A model generated the notes under the pieces. It did not search any database. It was not told where the DNA came from and saw only the letters and a list, made by a program, of their open reading frames with translations. A DNA stretch of 64,000 nt from Candidatus Saccharimonadota bacterium (GTDB lineage: Bacteria > Patescibacteriota > Saccharimonadia > Saccharimonadales > Saccharimonadaceae), in NCBI GenBank assembly GCA_017531585.1, contig JAFXKT010000002.1, positions 382,203 to 446,202 on the forward strand. The letters run 5' to 3'. Of this stretch, positions 44,421 through 49,825 are shown piece after piece. Each line of letters starts with the position of its first letter. The first letter of the stretch is position 1. The position numbers were made by a program, and so were the translations under genes.

Positions 44421-45167
44421 TTAGTTCTGAAGATTGTCGACACGTGCACCAAGAATATCGTAACCCCAGGACACATTCTCGAGATTCTTGCGGAAACGAT
44501 CCTTGTCAAGCGATTCGCCAGTCTGCAGATCAACTGCCCTAACTGTATCGCCAGACACCTCGTCAATCACGACGAGAGAATCTCCAATGCGGCCAAATTC
44601 AATCTTGAAATCAATCAGCCTAGCGCCAACCTCTGAGAAGAAGTCACGCAAAACATAAGCCACCTGCTCGGTAGTCTCGCGGATAAAGCGAACTTCATCC
44701 ATATCACGAAGCAGCCCCTCTTTCAAAACTTCGCGATCGTACATCGGAGGATCACCCTCCTCGTCGCATTTGTACGTAAACTCGACGAAAGGCTTACTGA
44801 ACGGAATACCCTCAGGAAGCAGGAACCTCTTACAGAAGCTTCCCTTCGTGAAGAATCTACCGATCACTTCGAGCTTAATAGGCTCAGCCTTATGCACAAA
44901 GATGGATGAATCCTGAGAACCAGCGCCGAGAAAGTGGGTCTTAATGCCTGCGACTTCGAGATGCTTGAAGATTGCCTTGGAAATCGTGCAGTTCGCACGA
45001 CCTTTACCAGGAATCACAGAGCGCTTCTCGCCGTTTCCTGCAGAGACACGATCCGTCATTACAATTTCAAGCACGTCAGGGTTGTCGGTCTGCCAAACAT
45101 CATTGGCCTTGCCCTGATAGGGTTCACCGACACGCTTAATATCAGACAAAACAATATTAAGGGACAT
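44421..45167 (-). CDS. purC: SAICAR synthetase homologue (orphan PurC)
   Basis: 248 aa. YQGKANDVW (YEGKAKxxY, ATP loop), TDRVSAGNG, IPGKGRANCTIS, VIGRFFTKGSFCKRF, LIDFKIEFG, VIDEVSGDT and LDKDRFRK are the PurC landmarks in order and spacing. The known enzyme joins aspartate to CAIR in purine synthesis. No other gene of that pathway is nearby and Saccharibacteria usually lack it, so the substrate here may differ. GGAGGT is 7 nt before the ATG. The leader contains a UUCG-type hairpin followed by a T run. Confidence 0.9.
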   Translation of the reverse strand: MSLNIVLSDIKRVGEPYQGKANDVWQTDNPDVLEIVMTDRVSAGNGEKRSVIPGKGRANCTISKAIFKHLEVAGIKTHFLGAGSQDSSIFVHKAEPIKLEVIGRFFTKGSFCKRFLLPEGIPFSKPFVEFTYKCDEEGDPPMYDREVLKEGLLRDMDEVRFIRETTEQVAYVLRDFFSEVGARLIDFKIEFGRIGDSLVVIDEVSGDTVRAVDLQTGESLDKDRFRKNLENVSWGYDILGARVDNLQN

Positions 45168-45181
45168 AGGATTTACCTCCT

Positions 45182-45214
45182 AGAAAAAAAGATTTGTGAA
45201 CCCGAAGATTCACA
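45182..45214 (-). promoter_or_regulatory. Attenuator-like hairpin in the purC leader
   Basis: On the minus strand TGTGAA / TTCACA closes a UUCG-containing loop and is followed by seven T's, directly before the ribosome site. It has the form of an intrinsic terminator placed between promoter and gene. Confidence 0.5.
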
Positions 45215-45221
45215 TATAAAT

Positions 45222-45249
45222 ATATTATCACTTTTTAGCAATTATTCAA
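45222..45249 (-). promoter_or_regulatory. Possible purC promoter
   Basis: TTGAAT, 16-nt spacer, TAATAT on the minus strand. It abuts the copy of the tRNA-Val 3' end at 45253. Confidence 0.45.
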
Positions 45250-45252
45250 GCA

Positions 45253-45267
45253 TGGGCGGTATAGGAT
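45253..45267 (-). repeat. Copy of the tRNA-Val 3' end
   Basis: 15 bp identical to 45423-45437, the T-loop/acceptor end of tRNA-Val, in the same orientation and 170 bp downstream of it. It has the look of an attachment-site duplication. Confidence 0.65.
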
Positions 45268-45419
45268 ACGTCCTTTTGCTCCGCAAAAGGACATCGTCGG
45301 GCGTCGCCTCTTATTTGAAGAATAAAATTGTCTAGATAGGTTTTTTCTTCTTGTGAAGCGCTGTTATTGACAGAGCGAGCAAGAAAAAATGCCTAGATAG
45401 GCAATTTTAACTTCAAATA
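45268..45419 (-). other. Element between tRNA-Val and its 3'-end copy
   Basis: From the tRNA outward: a TGCC/GGCA terminator, an imperfect ~107-nt inverted repeat centred on the 24-bp repeat at 45355-45378, a GAGGCGACGCCC segment (45299-45310) and a 10-bp GTCCTTTTGC / GCAAAAGGAC hairpin next to the 3'-end copy. The 24-mer, the 12-mer and the hairpin position recur at the tRNA-Leu locus. Confidence 0.55.
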
Positions 45420-45496
45420 TGGTGGGCGGTATAGGATTCGAACCTATGACCTCTTCTACGTCAAAGAAACGCTCTAGCCAACTGAGCTAACCGCCC
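45420..45496 (-). tRNA. tRNA-Val (GAC)
   Basis: 77 nt. Acceptor GGGCGGT / ACCGCCC, anticodon arm TTTCT-TTGACGT-AGAAG with GAC, T-arm around GGTTCGAATCC, encoded CCA. Confidence 0.96.
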
Positions 45497-45540
45497 TTTA
45501 TTCCCATATAATACCAGATTAAAAACCAAAAATCAACAGC

Positions 45541-45569
45541 CCATAAAAAGACCCCGCGAAACCGCGGGG
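45541..45569 (-). terminator. Terminator of the 45646-46191 gene
   Basis: CCCCGCG / CGCGGGG stem with TCTTTTT on the minus strand. Confidence 0.85.
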
Positions 45570-45645
45570 CCATACAAGAAGAAAAAGCGCATGACTTCTA
45601 GAGAAAGAACCAAAACCCAGAATCACGCACCATGGAAATAGCTAC

Positions 45646-46191
45646 TTATTCTACCGTAACGATAGCGAGCTTAATGTCTTTTTCCGGATTATCTGCCCTG
45701 GTTTCCAAGAACCTCTTTGTCATTTCCGTAACTGCCTCGACCTGTCCTTCGCTTATCTTAATCTCAGACGCGAGTCTTCCTGCCTCGCCGCCAAAGCGGC
45801 TATGAGACAGAACAAAGCCTTTCATTTCGTCCTCTGCGTCTTTGTAAGCGGGCACCACGATTCTCTTCGAATGACCGAGTGCGACTCTGCCAGGAGTAAT
45901 AATATTTACGATAAAGACAGAGTTCCACTTTGCGCAGCCAGTCGTAAGATCAATGCCGATGGACGGATAATACTTAGGCAGCTCGGATTCGAGTCTTCCC
46001 CAGAGCAGCTCAACATTCATCTCGAACTCGTTAGTAGGAGCGAGACGCCAAGAACTGGTCCAGTTGTAGAAACGGAAGCGGTTGCGGTTTTCGATCTTCG
46101 CAGACTCGAGCGAACGCAGGCTTTCGTCAAAGAAAAGTGCGTCGATGTCGAGTTTTCCGTCGGTAAGGAAACGTTCCTTGATAGTACTCAT
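45646..46191 (-). CDS. Hypothetical protein, accessory-type gene
   Basis: 181 aa, soluble, no membrane segment. Mixed alpha/beta look, with a Trp/Arg/Phe-rich core (RFRFYNWTSSWRLAP) and a charged C-terminal helix. Not recognised. GGGGAGGT precedes the ATG, but the leader contains a complementary AAGTACCT that can pair with AGGTACTT over the ribosome site. A good promoter, a leader hairpin and a terminator make it a self-contained unit between two tRNA genes. Confidence 0.7.
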   Translation of the reverse strand: MSTIKERFLTDGKLDIDALFFDESLRSLESAKIENRNRFRFYNWTSSWRLAPTNEFEMNVELLWGRLESELPKYYPSIGIDLTTGCAKWNSVFIVNIITPGRVALGHSKRIVVPAYKDAEDEMKGFVLSHSRFGGEAGRLASEIKISEGQVEAVTEMTKRFLETRADNPEKDIKLAIVTVE

Positions 46192-46193
46192 AT

Positions 46194-46292
46194 AAGTACC
46201 TCCCCATTAAAAATAGAAGCAGCTTAATCTCCAATCATATTAAGGTACTTCCATAAGATTTACCCTCTAAAACCTTTGTGGTTTTTCGAGAG
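46194..46292 (-). promoter_or_regulatory. Structured leader of the 45646-46191 gene
   Basis: Next to the start site CTCT..AAAACC / GGTTTT..AGAG forms a hairpin (46265-46292). Closer to the gene, AAGTACCT (minus strand, 46243-46250) is complementary to AGGTACTT (46201-46194), which overlaps the ribosome site. Between them is a 4-codon frame ATG GAA GTA CCT TAA. This arrangement could control translation. Confidence 0.45.
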
Positions 46293-46300
46293 CATGCCTA

Positions 46301-46329
46301 AATATACCATGATTATCTAGCTGCTTCAA
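46301..46329 (-). promoter_or_regulatory. Promoter of the 45646-46191 gene
   Basis: TTGAAG, 17-nt spacer, TATATT on the minus strand. Confidence 0.65.
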
Positions 46330-46371
46330 GCACAAGCAAATAAGCTTCGAAAATTCTTTCCCTGCCACCAC

Positions 46372-46400
46372 TTGCAAAAAGTCAAAATAAGATATATAAT
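46372..46400 (+). promoter_or_regulatory. tRNA-Lys promoter
   Basis: TTGCAA, 17-nt spacer, TATAAT, 10 nt before the mature tRNA 5' end. Confidence 0.75.
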
Positions 46401-46410
46401 ATCAGGTGTT

Positions 46411-46487
46411 GGGTCCGTAGCTCAGGTGGTTAGAGCACCTGCCTTTTAAGCAGGGTGTCGTGAGTTCAAGTCTCACCGGACTCACCA
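46411..46487 (+). tRNA. tRNA-Lys (UUU)
   Basis: 77 nt. Acceptor GGGTCCG / CGGACTC, anticodon arm CCTGC-CTTTTAA-GCAGG with TTT, T-arm GTGAG-TTCAAGT-CTCAC, encoded CCA. Confidence 0.96.
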
Positions 46488-46510
46488 TTTCGAAATCTTT
46501 CATATGTAAA

Positions 46511-46537
46511 AACGACTCCCTAAAGAGCCGTTTTTTC
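46511..46537 (+). terminator. Terminator (tRNA-Lys, also usable from the minus side)
   Basis: AACGACTC / GAGCCGTT stem with T runs on both sides. Confidence 0.8.
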
Positions 46538-46542
46538 TTGTT

Positions 46543-47448
46543 CTAGTCCTCTTCGCCTGCGATTGGTTTGCGATGCTTCTTGCGAATAATAGCTACCACT
46601 ACAATAAGTACAATAATCGCAAACAGCACACCCCCAGCAATAAATACGCTTGCCCAAGGCAAATTAATGACGGTCTGTTTCAGAGTAGATTCGATTAGTT
46701 CCCCATTGCCATTTACGTACGTAACCGTCTGTTCAAGCTTATAAATACCATATTGATCCCGCGCAAACTCGCTAGCATCAAATTTTACTTCAGAACCAGC
46801 CGGAACTTCCTTTGTTTCAGAAATAATATCCTGAAAATGCTCTAGGCCAAAAGCTTCACCTTTCCTCAGTGTATAAGTCGTTACAAAACCCGCACTACCC
46901 GTGTTCTTGACAGTTGCGCCAGCCTGAATCTTGCCACCAAACGAAATCGAACGTGCATAGTTTCCACCAAGCGAGCCAGTTTTACTAAAACCATCACCGA
47001 GTATATCCATACGAACATCTATAGTCTTGAAAGTCTCAGATTCCAGATTAAGTTTTACAGATGCATAATAAGTGCCAGCCTTTACTGTATTTGGAAGATG
47101 CACGCGAACATTAACTACAGATTCGCCACCAGCTGGAACTGTATATTCATTCTTGCCATCAACAAAAGTTAGCCATTCATCAGCAATCTTGAAATCATTA
47201 CTCACGTTGCCATTCTCATAAGGCCCAACACTAGCAACAACCTTCTGCTCAGTGTCCGAATGATTACGTACGGTAAAATTCTGTGTATAAGAACGGCCGA
47301 GCTCACTAAGCTCGCCAAAATCTACATAATCCTTGTCTGTTTCAAAAATATTTTCGGTGCTATCAGCATACGTAAGCCCGCCAAAACACAGCACAAGAGC
47401 TAAAGCCGCTGAAGCTACAAATTTTATTTTCTTAAAAAAATTCTTCAT
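46543..47448 (-). CDS. Membrane-anchored surface protein, DUF916-like
   Basis: 301 aa. Signal peptide (first ~28 residues), two Ig-like beta-rich domains, then a C-terminal membrane helix (about 265-290) and a basic tail. The segment NFTVRNHSDTEQKVVASVGP and the following strands resemble the DUF916 domains of Gram-positive cell-surface (WxL-type) complexes. It should be exposed on the cell surface, possibly for host-cell contact. The next surface gene upstream (47533) may be its partner. Confidence 0.75.
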   Translation of the reverse strand: MKNFFKKIKFVASAALALVLCFGGLTYADSTENIFETDKDYVDFGELSELGRSYTQNFTVRNHSDTEQKVVASVGPYENGNVSNDFKIADEWLTFVDGKNEYTVPAGGESVVNVRVHLPNTVKAGTYYASVKLNLESETFKTIDVRMDILGDGFSKTGSLGGNYARSISFGGKIQAGATVKNTGSAGFVTTYTLRKGEAFGLEHFQDIISETKEVPAGSEVKFDASEFARDQYGIYKLEQTVTYVNGNGELIESTLKQTVINLPWASVFIAGGVLFAIIVLIVVVAIIRKKHRKPIAGEED

Positions 47449-47500
47449 AGTTCACGCACCTCACTAGTTATGATTCTATTTTAGCATAAATAATATGCAC

Positions 47501-47527
47501 CAAAAAGCGCCCACATTTGGAGCGCTT
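47501..47527 (-). terminator. Terminator of the 47533-48555 gene
   Basis: AAGCGC / GCGCTT stem, then TTTTT on the minus strand. Confidence 0.6.
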
Positions 47528-47532
47528 ATAAA

Positions 47533-48555
47533 TTATTTAGACGACTTTTTGAGCTTTACTGCGATAGCTGTAGCGGCTCCACCAACAATCAAAGCAACAG
47601 CCAAAATTGTTAGATAGCCGTTAATATTATCCGCTGTATTTGGTACATAGGTAATATCGCTCGAAGGAGCTGGCGCTGGAGCCGGGGTTGGTTCCGGTTC
47701 TGGTTCTGGCTCAGGAGTTGGCGCTGGCGTTGGAGGGGTCGGTTCCGGTTCTGGTTCAGGCTCAGGTTCTGGAGCTGGAGGAATAGGATCTGGTTCTGGT
47801 TCCGGTTCCGCATCTGGATCCTGTTTGTATGGACGAGTTGGTGCACCATAGCCACCAATCAAATCGCCACAATCCTCATTATTGCCTTCAATATTAATGC
47901 CGTTGACAGTTAAAGTGTAGCCACAAAGATAAATATTCGAGAAGTCTTGAACTTCGTCAGTAAGATAGTAAATGGAACTATTGCCGGTCAAGTACAAAGT
48001 CGAATCATTAGAAAGTAGCAAAGCAATGCTACCATTAAGGCTACCGCGAAAAATATTTCCGTTCGTCATCGAAGCATTCAAAAATGCTCCACCAAGCGTA
48101 GAAATTGCACCATTAGCGCTAGAGTTTGATTCAAAGAAAATTCTAGAGTTACCATTCCTAGCAACGACTAGATCACCATTACTAGAAGCAGCGCTCTGAG
48201 ATAATCTTAATTCCGCATTATCATTTAACCAGAAAGCATTACCGTTCGCACTATTTGCAATAACAGTACCGCCAATCAAGCTTAACTTAGCATCCGTAAC
48301 TTCCACAGCAGCGGAATTAATACCACTAGCAGTGATCGTAGCAAGGCTCAGCTCACTCTCTCCACCATTAACAAGTAGTGAAGATATTCCGTCTTCAATG
48401 CCAGAATAAACATCACCTGTCGTAGAGAGGCTATCAGAAATCTCGTACTGACCGTTATGATTCGTAGCGGCAACAGAAAACGCAAGAAGCGCAGAACCAA
48501 GCAACACTGCACCGCCAGAAACATAGAAAGAGAGACCTTTCCTATTCCTTCTCAT
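47533..48555 (-). CDS. Surface protein with Pro-Glu repeats and a sortase-like C-terminal signal
   Basis: 340 aa. Signal peptide, a Ser/Asn-rich beta-helix-like region (about 35-230), a stretch of about 60 residues built from PEPEP and PAPTP units, and at the end YVPNTADN followed by a hydrophobic helix and KLKKSSK. That end has the layout of an LPxTG-type sorting signal, with VPNTA in place of LPxTG. The Pro-Glu stretch would span the wall. The DNA of that stretch is a direct-repeat tract (47680-47810) prone to slippage, which could vary its length. Confidence 0.8.
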   Translation of the reverse strand: MRRNRKGLSFYVSGGAVLLGSALLAFSVAATNHNGQYEISDSLSTTGDVYSGIEDGISSLLVNGGESELSLATITASGINSAAVEVTDAKLSLIGGTVIANSANGNAFWLNDNAELRLSQSAASSNGDLVVARNGNSRIFFESNSSANGAISTLGGAFLNASMTNGNIFRGSLNGSIALLLSNDSTLYLTGNSSIYYLTDEVQDFSNIYLCGYTLTVNGINIEGNNEDCGDLIGGYGAPTRPYKQDPDAEPEPEPDPIPPAPEPEPEPEPEPTPPTPAPTPEPEPEPEPTPAPAPAPSSDITYVPNTADNINGYLTILAVALIVGGAATAIAVKLKKSSK

Positions 48556-48875
48556 ATTAATCCTTTTTGTTTTTATTTTTGTTTCGACTTTTTGACCTTG
48601 TCTTACAAAAATTTTAGCATAAGAAGATTGGATTGTCTAGTAGGTTTTATATATCTATAGTCCAGCACGCAGCAGCAATCGATTTTTTGAATATTTGATC
48701 TGCCTCGGACGCCTAGTAAAGGCTATACCCTATTGACAATATATGCCGCTTATGCTATAATAGTCGTCAGAGTTTGAGAATTTCTCAGGCTCAGTAGTTT
48801 TCCGGCAGAACATCCCAGCAGTCCAGAGCGGGGAAAACCCCTTAATCTACATGGCTCGGACTTTTAGGAGGAATT
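48556..48875 (+). other. Intergenic region with a promoter and structured leader
   Basis: Between divergent genes. The right half holds the promoter at 48733-48761 and an about 108-nt leader for the 48876 gene. The leader can form GAG..GAGA / TCTC..CTC at its 5' end and either GTTTTCC / GGAAAAC or GGGG-AAAA-CCCC further on; the last two are mutually exclusive. No known riboswitch was recognised. Confidence 0.55.
48733..48761 (+). promoter_or_regulatory. Perfect consensus promoter
   Basis: TTGACA, 17-nt spacer, TATAAT, reading into the 48876 gene. Confidence 0.9.
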
Positions 48876-49253
48876 ATGAGTATTTGTGCGTCGTCTGAAT
48901 GGGGCACCAAGTTCAAGGAAGTAGCGCAAGACCACGGTCTTGAGCCGACTATCCACATTGAGCCCTTCGGCTACCCCGGTTACGCAGTCATCCGTCATGG
49001 TCACCGCGACTGTTTGTATTCCCTCGACGAATGGGGATTCAAGGCATTTCTCCAGGACTTACCGATATACTCAACGGCAACTTTCAGACCCAAGTTTATA
49101 GCTCTTGCAGCTAAAGCCGGGATCGAAGAAGCTATCGCCGCGTGGGGTCACACAGCAATTTGGTTTCACCACGGAGAGTACTCCCTCAACAAGAACGGTT
49201 ACGACGCGTTCGTACGGAGACTCAAGCGTGAGTTCCCTGCACTCAACGAGTAA
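48876..49253 (+). CDS. Hypothetical small protein, accessory-type gene
   Basis: 125 aa, soluble. AGGAGG 6 nt before the ATG. It contains two similar halves: YSLDEWGFKAFLQDL and YSLNKNGYDAFVRRLKREF share the pattern Y-S-L-(D/N)-x-x-G-(F/Y)-(K/D)-A-F-(L/V), each preceded by a GH-containing strand (IRHGHRDCL, FHHGEYSL). The protein may be an internal duplication. Not recognised as a known family. It has a fully consensus promoter, a long structured leader and strong terminators. Confidence 0.75.
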   Translation: MSICASSEWGTKFKEVAQDHGLEPTIHIEPFGYPGYAVIRHGHRDCLYSLDEWGFKAFLQDLPIYSTATFRPKFIALAAKAGIEEAIAAWGHTAIWFHHGEYSLNKNGYDAFVRRLKREFPALNE

Positions 49254-49296
49254 TACCGTTCTACCATGCTGTTATACTGCTGTTCCGTTCTGCTCA

Positions 49297-49336
49297 CAAA
49301 CCCCCCGGAGCGAAGGCTCTGGGGGTTTGCCGTTTT
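49297..49336 (+). terminator. Terminator of the 48876 gene
   Basis: CAAACCCCC / GGGGGTTTG with an inner GGAGC / GCTCT stem, then CCGTTTT. Confidence 0.9.
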
Positions 49337-49341
49337 ATAAG

Positions 49342-49366
49342 ACCGCTAGGGCGGTATTTTTTATAT
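49342..49366 (+). terminator. Second terminator
   Basis: ACCGC / GCGGT stem with a TTTTTT tail, just behind the previous one. Confidence 0.7.
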
Positions 49367-49388
49367 AAAAAAATCGGCCTTTTGGTCA
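49366..49388 (-). terminator. Weak minus-strand terminator
   Basis: GACC-AAAA-GGCC followed by GATTTTTTT on the minus strand; could end a transcript coming from the tRNA-Leu side. Confidence 0.4.
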
Positions 49389-49399
49389 TTTCTTTATTT

Positions 49400-49423
49400 G
49401 AAGCGCTGTTATTGACAGAGCGA
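49400..49423. repeat. 24-bp repeat shared with the tRNA-Val locus
   Basis: Identical over 24 bp to 45355-45378 and itself an imperfect hairpin (GC-CTGT / ACAG-GC). In both places it lies just beyond a TTGCC/GGCAA terminator on the 3' side of a tRNA-type end. Confidence 0.75.
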
Positions 49424-49451
49424 AAATAAAAAATTGCCCAAATAGGCAATT
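49424..49451 (-). terminator. Terminator beyond the tRNA-Leu 3'-end copy
   Basis: ATTGCC / GGCAAT stem, then TTTTTTATTTT on the minus strand; similar in sequence to the terminator after tRNA-Val. Confidence 0.65.
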
Positions 49452-49465
49452 CTAAATCGAATTAA

Positions 49466-49612
49466 TGGTGCGCCCGACTAGACAGCTGGCCAAATAAATT
49501 TGGCCAACATTGCGGGGCGTCGCCTCGGAAAATCCGAAGCGCCCGCGCTTCTCTGTTTTCTCTCGGCTCCTACCGCAACCGAACTACGTTCTCGTCTAGT
49601 CTGGGGCAGCCA
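49466..49612 (-). ncRNA. Candidate structured RNA/element ending in a tRNA-Leu 3'-end copy
   Basis: Nearly 150 nt with nested complementarity: GACTAGAC / GTCTAGTC closing stem (49594-49601 with 49476-49483), TTGCGG / CCGCAA (49573-49578 with 49510-49515), an 8-bp TGGCCAAA / TTTGGCCA hairpin (49487-49506) and a CTTCGG / CCGAGG hairpin between. On the minus strand it ends ...GTCTAGTCGGGCGCACCA, 18 nt identical to the end of tRNA-Leu including CCA, and a terminator follows. I do not recognise RNase P, SRP, tmRNA or 6S RNA in it. Strand and transcription are inferred; the fold is nearly symmetric, so the plus strand is possible. Confidence 0.45.
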
Positions 49613-49650
49613 AGAATAAAAATAAGACCCGTCGGGTCTTCTTTTTATTC
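49613..49650 (-). terminator. tRNA-Leu terminator
   Basis: AAGACCC-GAC-GGGTCTT stem extended by AT pairs, with an ATTTTTATTC tail on the minus strand. Confidence 0.8.
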
Positions 49651-49651
49651 T

Positions 49652-49741
49652 TGGTGCGCCCGACTAGACTCGAACTAGCACAGCTCTAAAATGGCCACTA
49701 CCACCTCAAGGTAGCGTGTCTACCAATTCCACCACGGGCGC
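49652..49741 (-). tRNA. tRNA-Leu (GAG)
   Basis: 90 nt, class II with a long variable arm (GTGGCCATTTTAGAGCTGT region). Acceptor GCGCCCG / CGGGCGC, anticodon arm CTACC-TTGAGGT-GGTAG with GAG, encoded CCA. Confidence 0.95.
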
Positions 49742-49825
49742 AATACCTAAATTATATCACAAGACAAACTAAAATCAACCAAGAAAAAGCCCGCACGACC
49801 TGCAGGCTTCTCCATATTCAAATAC

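Noticed and set aside
49466-49612. tmRNA, RNase P RNA or SRP RNA
   Set aside because: The tmRNA T-arm and tag frame, the RNase P core and the SRP GGAAG-type loop are all absent, although the RNA would end in CCA.
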